Of a stretch of DNA of 64,000 bases, positions 8,499 through 16,346 are shown one piece after another. How positions within the stretch are numbered: position 1 is the stretch's first letter; every line of letters starts with the position of its first letter. Made by a program: the position numbers and the translations under genes. A model generated the notes under the pieces. It saw nothing but the letters and a program-made list of their open reading frames with translations, searched no databases and had not been told where the DNA came from. The stretch comes from Methylomagnum ishizawai (lineage in GTDB: Bacteria > Pseudomonadota > Gammaproteobacteria > Methylococcales > Methylomonadaceae), in assembly GCA_945861705.1 (NCBI GenBank), contig CAMAVM010000012.1:1-64000 (forward strand), read 5' to 3'.

Positions 8499-9665
8499 AT
8501 GGCTGGTCGTAATCACCTGTATATTCCGGGCCCTACCAACGTACCCAACGAAGTTTTAAATGCAATGCACATTGCGATGGAAGACCATCGCTCGCCCATT
8601 TTCCCCAAACTGCTGACTCCGCTGTTGCAGGACCTGAAAAAGATTTTCCGCACTGAAACCGGGCAAGCATTTATCTTTCCCGCAACAGGGACAGCCGGAT
8701 GGGAAATCGCGTTGACCAACTGCTTAAATCCTGGCGATAAAGTATTGATTTACCGTTTTGGGCAATTTAGCCATTTGTGGGCGGAGATGGCGAAACGCTT
8801 AGGGTTCGATGTCGAAATCCACCAAGAAACCTGGGGCAAAGGCATTCCTTTAGATAAGCTGGAAGCTCGCCTTAAAGAAGACACCGGACACGAAATCAAG
8901 GCTGTATTGGCAACCCATAACGAAACAGCAACCGGCGTGACCAGCGACATTGCCGGAGTTCGCAAAGCAATGGATGCCGCCAAACATCCGGCTTTAATGT
9001 TTGTCGATGGCGTAAGCTCCATTGCCAGCCTTGACTTTCGTATGGACGAATGGGGTGTGGACGGCGCAATCAGCGGTTCGCAAAAAGGCTTTATGTTGCC
9101 AGCGGGTGGCGCGTTTTTGGCATTCAGCCAAAAAGCCTTAAAGGCAACGGAAACTTCAACTTATCCGCGCTGTTTCCTTGATTTGCGTGACCAAATGAAT
9201 TCCAATAAGGACGGTTACACGCCTTACACGCCCAACTTGCCTATCTTGTATGGCTTGCGTAAAGCACTGGATTTATTGCTGGAAGAAGGCATGGAAAATG
9301 TCTACGCCCGTCATCATCGCTTGGCAGAAGGTACACGTAAAGCCGTTGCCGCCTGGGGTTTAAAGCAATGCGCCCAACCTGGTTTTGAATCCAATACCGT
9401 CACCGCCATCATAGTGCCGGAAGATAAAGATGCCCGTCACGTCATCAGCACCGCGTTCAGCAAATATAACATTTCGCTAGGTGCTGGCTTATCGGAACTG
9501 GCTGGTAAGGCCTTCCGTATCGGTCACGTCGGCGATATGAACGATGTCTCCATGTTGGGCGCGATTGCCGGCGTGGAAATGGCGTTGTTGGATAATGGCT
9601 TTGATATTAAGGCTGGCAGCGGGGTTGCGGCGGCGATTGAGTATTATCGGGCGACGGCGAAATAA
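8499..9665 (+). CDS. sgaA: Serine--glyoxylate aminotransferase
   Basis: The 388-residue fold-type I PLP enzyme begins with the family signature YIPGPTNVPNEVL. The PLP-binding lysine lies in SGSQKGFMLPAGG at about residues 189-201, and a preceding DGVSSIASLD segment holds the cofactor aspartate. It converts serine and glyoxylate to hydroxypyruvate and glycine, a core serine-cycle step in methylotrophs, in the cytoplasm. It is transcribed away from mcl-mtkAB, whose product glyoxylate it consumes. Alanine-glyoxylate transaminase is a close relative, but the gene context supports Sga. Confidence 0.93.
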   Translation: MAGRNHLYIPGPTNVPNEVLNAMHIAMEDHRSPIFPKLLTPLLQDLKKIFRTETGQAFIFPATGTAGWEIALTNCLNPGDKVLIYRFGQFSHLWAEMAKRLGFDVEIHQETWGKGIPLDKLEARLKEDTGHEIKAVLATHNETATGVTSDIAGVRKAMDAAKHPALMFVDGVSSIASLDFRMDEWGVDGAISGSQKGFMLPAGGAFLAFSQKALKATETSTYPRCFLDLRDQMNSNKDGYTPYTPNLPILYGLRKALDLLLEEGMENVYARHHRLAEGTRKAVAAWGLKQCAQPGFESNTVTAIIVPEDKDARHVISTAFSKYNISLGAGLSELAGKAFRIGHVGDMNDVSMLGAIAGVEMALLDNGFDIKAGSGVAAAIEYYRATAK

Positions 9666-9697
9666 TTAATCCATTTTGGGTTAGATGAAAGGGCGGT

Positions 9698-10924
9698 ATG
9701 CAAAACGATATTCAGCAGCAACTGGAACAAATAAAGGAATCTTGGGATAGCATTTCCACTATACCCGATGACCTGACACCACTAGGTTTTGCAGGACTTA
9801 CAAAGCAATCGATCAGTGACGCTCTTGGTGGGATGACTGAAATTGCCAGGCTATTAGCTGAAAATCAGAATTTTGAACCGTTGGTCACGTCAAAGGTAAA
9901 TTTCCAACAAATAGTTTCTAATCTTAGAACACATGTAACCCAACATGTACCATCTAACCCACAACCGCATCTACCTGGATTGTTAACGTATATTGAACAG
10001 GCTCGTATTACTTTGCGATCCTGGCTTAATGAGGCTGATGCTGATAATAAAGCAATCCCTGTGCTCACAGAACGGTTGGCGGAGGTGGTTTCTCGAATTA
10101 AAAATGCAGAAACTCTCTATAAATCAATTGAGTCTGGTTTTTATTTAGCAAAAGAATCGTCCGAACAAGCAAAGGAGTTTGCCAATGACGCTTTATCATC
10201 AAAACAAACTGCTGAGGATGATCTTAAACTACTGACAGAAAGTCACTCTCAAGTTCAGAGCGTTGCATTAGCGATCAATGAGAATGCCGGAAAAATTACA
10301 AAGTTAGTCGAGGACTTTACAAACCTTACATCCGAGCTTGATGCTAATAAAAAAACGCAAAATGACCTATTTAATGAGTTTGAGTCACAAAGACAAAAAA
10401 TTTCAGATTTATTGGGGGATGCAAATCGAACGGGTATGGCGGCTTCTTTTATAAGTCGTGGTAAATATTATGATAAACCACTTGAGACGTGGATGCGTCT
10501 CTTCGTTGGATCATTAGTACTGCTTATTCTGATGGCGGTTTGGGTTGTTACTCCTTTAATTTCTAATGGTAATTGGGAAGATTTGTTAATGCGTTTACCT
10601 TTATCAACACCAGCCATTTGGCTTGGATGGTTTTCAGCAAAGCAGTATGGGTATAATGTTCGCTTAATGGAGGACTACTCTTATAAAGCCGCAGCGGCTA
10701 TGGCTTTTGAGGGATATAAACGTGAAATGCCAGCTTCCGATGTGGAAATGCAAAAAAAGCTTTTGGAGACAGCGATTAAACATCTCGGCGAAAACCCAAT
10801 TCGTATTTTTGAAAGCCAAAATAATCACGCGAGTCCCGCACATGAGTTTTTTGAACGATCATTGAAAGACGAAAAGCTTATTGACTTGTTAAAGGCTGCC
10901 TTAAAAAAATTTACAAGCTCTTAG
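9698..10924 (+). CDS. Membrane-anchored coiled-coil protein of unknown function
   Basis: This 408-residue protein has a helical N-terminal half and a long heptad-like region (about 120-245, rich in Lys/Glu/Gln/Asn). Next comes a strong membrane segment (about 266-287, RLFVGSLVLLILMAVWV) and a second hydrophobic patch, STPAIWLGWFSAKQYGYN. A cytoplasmic tail follows with EDYSYKAAAAMAFEGYKRE. I have seen similar tails in uncharacterised proteins of variable genome regions but cannot name a family confidently. Base composition is AT-richer than sga, 32 bases upstream, which suggests an acquired gene. GGGCGG lies just before the ATG. No enzymatic motif is visible. Confidence 0.7.
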   Translation: MQNDIQQQLEQIKESWDSISTIPDDLTPLGFAGLTKQSISDALGGMTEIARLLAENQNFEPLVTSKVNFQQIVSNLRTHVTQHVPSNPQPHLPGLLTYIEQARITLRSWLNEADADNKAIPVLTERLAEVVSRIKNAETLYKSIESGFYLAKESSEQAKEFANDALSSKQTAEDDLKLLTESHSQVQSVALAINENAGKITKLVEDFTNLTSELDANKKTQNDLFNEFESQRQKISDLLGDANRTGMAASFISRGKYYDKPLETWMRLFVGSLVLLILMAVWVVTPLISNGNWEDLLMRLPLSTPAIWLGWFSAKQYGYNVRLMEDYSYKAAAAMAFEGYKREMPASDVEMQKKLLETAIKHLGENPIRIFESQNNHASPAHEFFERSLKDEKLIDLLKAALKKFTSS

Positions 10925-11028
10925 ATGCAAGCTGTAACCAAACCAAGTTGGATGCATTCCATGCACCGAAAAACGACAAATCGGATGGTTGTTGAATTTG
11001 GTAATTTGTTCCAAACACGGATGCTTTT

Positions 11029-11045
11029 GGTGCGTAAAACGCACC
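11029..11045. repeat. Dispersed palindrome, copy 1
   Basis: GGTGCGT (11029-11035) and ACGCACC (11039-11045) pair around AAA. The same palindrome in the opposite orientation occurs at 33671-33689. Here it lies between convergent genes and may also act as a transcription end. Confidence 0.6.
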
Positions 11046-11075
11046 CTACGCGGATTATTTTAAGCGCAATAGCTA

Positions 11076-11528
11076 CTAACAACGTCTCGCCAAAAACCGA
11101 TCCAGCGCATTGGCAAAGGCTTGTTTATCTCGTTGCCCAAATGCAGAAGGGCCACCGGAAGTTTGTCCGGTATCGCGCATTTCGGTCATAAAATCACGCA
11201 TAGCCAGGTGTTCTTTGATGTTTTCCTTGGTATACAATTCGCCTCTGGGGTTTAGCGCGTAGGCGTGTTTGGCGACTACTTCCGCCGCTAGGGGAATATC
11301 GGCTGTAATCACTAAATCATTGGTTTTACATTGCTGCACTATATGGTTGTCGGCGACATCAAAACCACCGGCAACCTGTATGGCTTTAATAAACAGGGAG
11401 GGCGGCGTTGCTAAAAACCGATTCGCAACCAATATTAAGGGTAATTGCCTGCGTTCTGCCGCCTTAAACAAAATGTCTTTGATGACATTGGGGCAGGCAT
11501 CGGCATCTATCCATATTTGCAAACTCAT
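11076..11528 (-). CDS. yaiI: YaiI/YqxD (DUF188) family protein
   Basis: This 150-residue protein begins with the family hallmark IWIDADACP and contains [21 protein letters not shown] and the C-terminal [19 protein letters not shown]. The UPF0178/DUF188 family has a PIN-like fold with conserved acidic residues, but no established biochemical role. The length is normal. It lies 48 bases after the stop of the YheT-like hydrolase gene on the same strand and may be co-transcribed with it. Confidence 0.9.
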   Translation of the reverse strand: MSLQIWIDADACPNVIKDILFKAAERRQLPLILVANRFLATPPSLFIKAIQVAGGFDVADNHIVQQCKTNDLVITADIPLAAEVVAKHAYALNPRGELYTKENIKEHLAMRDFMTEMRDTGQTSGGPSAFGQRDKQAFANALDRFLARRC

Positions 11529-11576
11529 ATTTTTCCGGTATGGATGATTAAATGTGGCAATAATGGCTTCAACATT

Positions 11577-12599
11577 TCATTTGGCGGTTGCACGGTCAAA
11601 CAAAAATTCCGAGATTCGTTGTTCTAACCAATACTGGGGCTTAAATGGAATGCGCCCAGTTATAAAGCCGACATGACCGCCATGTTGGGTGAGTTCCAGT
11701 TGCACGGACGGCGATATTTCATCGAGTTCGGGTAAGACCTCGGATGTCATAAAGGGATCGTCAACCGATTGAATCAAAAGGGTGCTTACTGTGATCGACT
11801 TGAGATATTGCCTAGAACTAGATCGCTGGTAATAGTCGTGTACATCCGTAAACCCGTGCAATTTTGCAACGACTCGGTCATCGTATTCCCAAAACGAGTT
11901 GATCGTTGATAAATCGCCCAATTCTTTCAGCTTCTTAGCGTCTTCCGTATTACCTATAGTTTCCAAATGCGCGAGTTTGTTGTATAGATAGTCTTTCAAT
12001 TCTTTCAATAAATTGCTGCGGTAGCGCGTTGCAAAACCGCTATCCAGTTTGGTCGCGCAAATTCCCAGCAGCAAAGGCACGGAAACCGCCACGGCAGCAA
12101 ACAAGTTTACATGTTGCCCTTGCTCGCCCAGCCACTTTAGCAGAACGTTACCACCTAAAGAAAAACCGGCTGCTGCCATTAGCGAGTTGGGTTCGCGTTG
12201 CCGTAAGGTTTGATAGAGAAACTGAATATCTTGCGTTTCGCCGGAATGATAGCACCGCGCTCGGTTATTGGACTGGCCGCTACAACCACGGAAATTAAGT
12301 GCTGCACTCCGTAGTCCCTGTTTGAGTAAAGCATGTTGCAGTCCTTTGATATAGCCTGATTGGGAACTTCCAGTTAATCCGTGCAGTAAGATAACCAGCG
12401 GCTGATCGCCGACACCGCAAAAATCAACGTCGATAAAATCCTCGTCAGGCGTTACCAGTCTTTCCCGATGGTAATCGGGTGGATTGGGAACATTCCTCAA
12501 TAATGCCGGATAAATCGTTTGTAAATGGCAATTACGTAGCCACCAAGCGGACTTAAAAGCTGATGTGTTGGGCATGGCAAGCTCAATATTAGTTGGCAT
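11577..12599 (-). CDS. YheT-family alpha/beta hydrolase
   Basis: The 340-residue protein has the YheT-type N-terminus WWLRNCHLQTIYPALLR and an oxyanion-loop segment, VILLHGLTGSSQSG. The nucleophile elbow is GFSLGGNVLLKWLGEQG, with Ser as nucleophile, and the catalytic His lies in QHGGHVGF near the C-terminus. YheT proteins are predicted esterases or hydrolases of uncertain substrate. The start is ambiguous between ATG 12599 and an ATG eight codons later, and a hairpin covers the first ATG. It follows the kinase-phosphatase gene by 13 bases, so it may belong to the narK unit. Confidence 0.85.
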   Translation of the reverse strand: MPTNIELAMPNTSAFKSAWWLRNCHLQTIYPALLRNVPNPPDYHRERLVTPDEDFIDVDFCGVGDQPLVILLHGLTGSSQSGYIKGLQHALLKQGLRSAALNFRGCSGQSNNRARCYHSGETQDIQFLYQTLRQREPNSLMAAAGFSLGGNVLLKWLGEQGQHVNLFAAVAVSVPLLLGICATKLDSGFATRYRSNLLKELKDYLYNKLAHLETIGNTEDAKKLKELGDLSTINSFWEYDDRVVAKLHGFTDVHDYYQRSSSRQYLKSITVSTLLIQSVDDPFMTSEVLPELDEISPSVQLELTQHGGHVGFITGRIPFKPQYWLEQRISEFLFDRATAK

Positions 12600-12604
12600 A
12601 TTGA
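12579..12604 (-). promoter_or_regulatory. Hairpin spanning the first start codon of the YheT-like gene
   Basis: On the minus strand GCTCAATA and TATTGAGC form a perfect 8-base stem around a 10-base loop, and the first candidate ATG lies in the stem and loop boundary. The second ATG falls just after the hairpin. The structure could hide the first start or couple translation to the upstream gene. Confidence 0.4.
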
Positions 12605-12612
12605 GCTAAAGA

Positions 12613-14349
12613 TTACTGCATTGATGTCATTAAATACAGCAAGATCAGGACAATAATGATGAGAATCGCAGATAAACCCTGCCAGAATCGTAAAGGATTA
12701 CGTTGTAATAGAGGAATACTGTCCTCAGTTCGCATAAAGCTAGGGTTTGGGGTATTGAGGTCATATAGAAATTCCGATAATTCCTCATAACGAAACCCTG
12801 GCGTAATTGCAGTAGCTTTTTTTAACGCACCGTCAATCCAGATGGGTATCATGGGATTGTGATGAAAACTGGGTACATAGCGTAAATTGGCAAGATAGCC
12901 TTGGCTGGGCTTTTCCGGCATATCCTCACCAAAAGGTAAGCTACCGTTGAGCATTTCGTAGGTAATTACTGCCAGCGAGTACAGGTCTGATTTTACGCTG
13001 CCACGTTGCCCAAGGTGGTATTCGGGCGCAGTGTAATTCAATGTGCCAAGAATATTATCTGCTCCATCAAGGTCAATGGGCGTAATTTCGGCGATACCGG
13101 CAATTTTAACCGAACCAAAGTCGATGATTTTAACCACGCCGTTTTTGCTGAACATTATGTTTTCGGGCTTAAGATCTTGATGCAACATTTCCATGCGGTG
13201 GAATGCGCGAAGCCCCTTGGCTATATGCTCCACTATTTTTCGCACCGTTATGATGTCGGCTTTGGGGTTTGCCGTCATCCAGTCTCTGAGCGTTTGCCCT
13301 TCCAGATATTCGGTAACGTAATACACTGCGCTTTTGGGGCGGTTTTGTGTGATGATTTTCAGGACATTGTTATGGTCAATCCGTTTTCCAGCCCATTCTT
13401 CATGCAGAAAATGTTCGATAAAAAGCGTGTCGTCGTCGTAGAGTATGGACGGCGTTTTTAGGATGACTTGCGTGTTGGTAAGGGTATCCAAAACACGGTA
13501 TATCTGGGTGCGCTTGCTGGCATGTAATTCCTCCTCAATACGATAACCATCAAGCATTGCGCCCGGTTGCAACGGTGGTGGAAACGGTAAGTTGGCATGG
13601 CGGCGCAGGATTTCATCTTCTTTTGCGTCTGGTAAACCCTCAACCCTAAGCAATTGGCAGGTCAGATTGTCATCACTATTATTGGTTTTAGCCTGTTGCA
13701 GAATTTTCTCGGCAAGCAGGGTCAAGTCGGTGCTTTCTGTCAGTAATTTCTTTAGCGTTTTGTCGTCGATAAAATCATGTATCCCGTCCGTGGTCATCAA
13801 AAACAGGTCGTTTTGCTCTAGCGGCAAAGATTTGTAATCGACTTCCAGCCTGGGTTCTATGCCCATTGCTCGGCTAAGATAATTTTTTTCTTCTGAAATC
13901 CAGACGCGATGGTCGCGGGTAAGCTGCTCAAGATTGCCTTTCCGTAAGCGGTAAATTCGGGAGTCACCGACATGAAAAAGGTAGGCTGTGGTGGATTTTA
14001 AGACGATGATGCTTAAGGTACTGACCATGCCTTTGGTCGATTGATAAAGGATTTGCCCCTGGCTATACAGCCAGGAATTAGTTGCGGAAAGAATTTTTTG
14101 TCCAGCTTGTTTAACCGACCAAGAATCCGGCGTGCTGAAATAATCGTTAAGGAAGCTACCGACACAGGCTTGGCTTGCCTGCTTTCCAGCATCACTACCG
14201 CTCATGCCATCAGCAATCGCCGCGACGATACCTTTGTGGGTCAGTTGCGGTTCGTTCGGGATAATTGCGCCGACAAAATCTTCATTGTCGGCTTTTATGC
14301 CTTTATCAGTGGCAAATCCTAAAGTGGCTTTGAGTGAAGATGTGGTCAT
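12613..14349 (-). CDS. Bifunctional PP2C-type phosphatase / Ser-Thr protein kinase
   Basis: The 578-residue fusion starts with a PP2C domain (about 1-240) containing GIKADNEDF, AIADGMSGSDAG, FHVGDSRIYRL, TTDGIHDFID and SDDNLTC, so the metal-binding aspartates are present. A Hanks-type kinase domain follows (about 270-525) with catalytic loop LHQDLKPENIMF, IIDFG for DFG, and TAPEYHLG for APE. A C-terminal membrane anchor spans about residues 555-575. Such fusions are recurrently linked to NarK nitrate transporters. It lies 6 bases after narK, which supports a role in controlling nitrate uptake or assimilation. Its substrate is unknown. Confidence 0.92.
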   Translation of the reverse strand: MTTSSLKATLGFATDKGIKADNEDFVGAIIPNEPQLTHKGIVAAIADGMSGSDAGKQASQACVGSFLNDYFSTPDSWSVKQAGQKILSATNSWLYSQGQILYQSTKGMVSTLSIIVLKSTTAYLFHVGDSRIYRLRKGNLEQLTRDHRVWISEEKNYLSRAMGIEPRLEVDYKSLPLEQNDLFLMTTDGIHDFIDDKTLKKLLTESTDLTLLAEKILQQAKTNNSDDNLTCQLLRVEGLPDAKEDEILRRHANLPFPPPLQPGAMLDGYRIEEELHASKRTQIYRVLDTLTNTQVILKTPSILYDDDTLFIEHFLHEEWAGKRIDHNNVLKIITQNRPKSAVYYVTEYLEGQTLRDWMTANPKADIITVRKIVEHIAKGLRAFHRMEMLHQDLKPENIMFSKNGVVKIIDFGSVKIAGIAEITPIDLDGADNILGTLNYTAPEYHLGQRGSVKSDLYSLAVITYEMLNGSLPFGEDMPEKPSQGYLANLRYVPSFHHNPMIPIWIDGALKKATAITPGFRYEELSEFLYDLNTPNPSFMRTEDSIPLLQRNPLRFWQGLSAILIIIVLILLYLMTSMQ

Positions 14350-14355
14350 GGATAA

Positions 14356-15846
14356 TTAATTTAATTCAATCATCTCAATCGTACCATCTTCCTGCACTTC
14401 TGCCATGTGGCCTTTGGGTTCATCAATAAATTGGACGGCCATTAGTACGGCTATGGCAACCCCGTGCATCACCAAAAAAAATAATGAGGGTGTAACAAAG
14501 GATAATATAGTCAAAAATAGCACACCGCCGACATTTCCATACGCACCGACCATGCCTGCTATCTGCCCAGTCATGCGGCGTTTAATTAACGGCACGATTG
14601 CATAGACTGCACCACAGCCGCCCGATACAAAGCAAGAGCAAGACATGGTAAGTAATACGACAACCGGAATCGACCACTCCGAATCTATGAACGACATGAT
14701 GAAGTAACCTGCTGACATACCTGCGATAAAAACAGACAAAGACACTTTGCGGCCAAATTTATCGCTAAGCCAGCCGCCAGCGGGACGGGCAACAAGATTA
14801 ATAAAGGCAAAACTTCCGCCCAGCAAACCGGCTTCGACCATCGTAATACTTTGTGATTCATGAAAGGTTTCATAAAAAAACATCGGCAACATTGACACCA
14901 CTGCCAGTTCTGAACCGAAGGCAATCATATACGCCAAGTCCAAAATGGCAACTTGCTTGAATTTATATTTATGGATCTCTTCAACCGGTTTTTGTAGGTG
15001 TTCCTCATTGACATGGATGATCTTGTACACGTTATACACGAACAAACACCAGATGCAGATATGGATGCCAATCGCAGTTATGTCGGATAACAAATTCGTG
15101 TAGTTAGCACCGCCGGATGATGACAGTTTCCAGGTCAGCAAACTCAAGGTTGCGTACAAGGGGATGTTCATCGCTATATAAAAGAACAAATCCCAGATGC
15201 TGCTGACTTCCATCGCCCCCGCTTTTTTGGGTTTGAAGTAGGTTGAGCCCTTGGGCGTGTCTGTCACGCTGAAGAAATATACTGCGGAATAAAGCAGCGC
15301 GATAACGCCTGTGGAGGCTATGGCATAACGCCAGCCTTCGTCGCCACCAAAGGCTAGAGCAAGCGACGGTAATGCGATAGCCGCTGCTGCCGAGCCAAAA
15401 TTACCCCAGCCGCCGTAAATGCCTTCGGCAATTCCGACTTGCCGTGCTGGAAACCACTCACCAACCATGCGGATGCCTATGACAAATCCTGCTCCAATAA
15501 AACCCATTAAAAAGCGGGCAAGTGCCAATTGTTGAAAGTTATCTGCCGTAGCAAACATAAAACAAGGAATACTGCCCAACGCCAGTAAAGTCGAATAAGT
15601 CCGCTTAGGACCAAACTTATCAACCAGAATGCCGATAATAATACGTGCCGGAATAGTCAGCGCCACGTTCAAGATGAGGATGGTTTTTATTTCTGGCTGA
15701 CTTAAATGTAAGGTTTTGGCAATTGCCAACATTAACGGTGCATGGTTAAACCACACAACAAAGCTGATAAAAAACGCCATCCAGGTCATGTGGAGGATTT
15801 TAATGTTGCCTGAAAACGAGAACAGGTTGAGTTTTGGTGATGCCAT
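14356..15846 (-). CDS. narK: NarK-type nitrate/nitrite transporter (MFS)
   Basis: This 496-residue major facilitator protein has about 12 membrane segments. The nitrate signature is GAGFVIGIRMVGEWFPARQVG, shown here only for its first part (GAGFVIGIRMVGEWF), and a second Gly-rich signature, GGCGAVYAIVPL, lies in the C-terminal half. A larger central loop (about 225-300) separates the halves. It imports nitrate or exchanges nitrite across the inner membrane. The gene leads the minus-strand arm of the nas locus, with AGGAAGG before the ATG and a sigma54-type promoter 44 bases upstream. Confidence 0.95.
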   Translation of the reverse strand: MASPKLNLFSFSGNIKILHMTWMAFFISFVVWFNHAPLMLAIAKTLHLSQPEIKTILILNVALTIPARIIIGILVDKFGPKRTYSTLLALGSIPCFMFATADNFQQLALARFLMGFIGAGFVIGIRMVGEWFPARQVGIAEGIYGGWGNFGSAAAAIALPSLALAFGGDEGWRYAIASTGVIALLYSAVYFFSVTDTPKGSTYFKPKKAGAMEVSSIWDLFFYIAMNIPLYATLSLLTWKLSSSGGANYTNLLSDITAIGIHICIWCLFVYNVYKIIHVNEEHLQKPVEEIHKYKFKQVAILDLAYMIAFGSELAVVSMLPMFFYETFHESQSITMVEAGLLGGSFAFINLVARPAGGWLSDKFGRKVSLSVFIAGMSAGYFIMSFIDSEWSIPVVVLLTMSCSCFVSGGCGAVYAIVPLIKRRMTGQIAGMVGAYGNVGGVLFLTILSFVTPSLFFLVMHGVAIAVLMAVQFIDEPKGHMAEVQEDGTIEMIELN

Positions 15847-15889
15847 TACGGATAGCCTTCCTAATTAAAGTGGTGTTATTGAGGAACAA

Positions 15890-15904
15890 GCAATAGCCAT
15901 GCCA
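15890..15904 (-). promoter_or_regulatory. Sigma54-type promoter of narK
   Basis: Read on the minus strand the site is TGGCATGGCTATTGC, matching the -24/-12 consensus TGGCACG-N4-TTGC with a single change in the conserved bases and exact spacing. Transcription would start near 15878, giving a leader of about 32 bases. This implies control by an RpoN-dependent activator such as NtrC. Confidence 0.7.
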
Positions 15905-15989
15905 TTTGTGTAAAGCATCAGCTTTTACATGGCTGCATTTTAAATAGTGTTAGCTAGTGAAAGCTGTAACTTGATTGATAGGGTGGAGT

Positions 15990-16025
15990 TGCAAACCTTA
16001 CCCTCTGGGGCATAGAAGGTTTGCA
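15990..16025. promoter_or_regulatory. Inverted repeat in the narK-nirB divergent region
   Basis: TGCAAACCTT (15990-15999) and AAGGTTTGCA (16016-16025) form a perfect 10-base inverted repeat with a 16-base spacer in the otherwise plain 500-base region 15847-16346. It lies upstream of both promoters and could be a regulator-binding site. No regulator gene is nearby. Confidence 0.4.
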
Positions 16026-16179
16026 CTTCAAAATACATGCAACTCACAGGCATGAAGCCGACAAGTTCATCAACAAAATACTGGCTTAACTCACGGCTCA
16101 AATAATCATCAAATCAATCTTGCTAGTAGTTCCTCTCCACCAAATGTGATGGGATTTCCACTGCGATAATCGACACCAT

Positions 16180-16237
16180 GCACCATGAGTGAGCTTATTG
16201 CACCGTTTTAATGCGTAGGCTCGCACAGTTTTTGTGC
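16180..16237. promoter_or_regulatory. Three NtrC-like sites upstream of nirB
   Basis: The NtrC consensus has the form GCAC-N7-GTGC. GCACAGTTTTTGTGC at 16223-16237 fits it exactly. GCACCGTTTTAATGC at 16200-16214 and GCACCATGAGTGAGC at 16180-16194 each differ at one position. Their centres are 20-23 bases apart, roughly two helical turns. They lie about 75-118 bases before the predicted nirB start site, a usual enhancer distance for sigma54 promoters. Confidence 0.6.
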
Positions 16238-16278
16238 TTTCGATAAAAAATAACAGTGATGTCAGTTGCTTATATTTA

Positions 16279-16293
16279 TGGCATAAGATTTGC
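16279..16293 (+). promoter_or_regulatory. Sigma54-type promoter of the nirB operon
   Basis: TGGCATAAGATTTGC matches the -24/-12 element, with GG and GC separated by the required 10 bases. The start site would be near 16305, giving a leader of about 42 bases before the ATG at 16347, which is preceded by AGGAAAGG. Confidence 0.7.
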
Positions 16294-16346
16294 TTTAGTT
16301 CTTCAGTGAGATCGTAAAAAATATAACTTGGGTTGCGAGGAAAGGC

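Noticed and set aside
10925-11191. 88-codon plus-strand frame after the coiled-coil gene
   Set aside because: It runs through a palindromic repeat and overlaps the well-supported YaiI gene on the other strand; no motif or ribosome site.
15905-16170. Small gene or regulatory RNA in the narK-nirB gap
   Set aside because: No open frame with a start signal, and apart from one inverted repeat no extended structure was visible.
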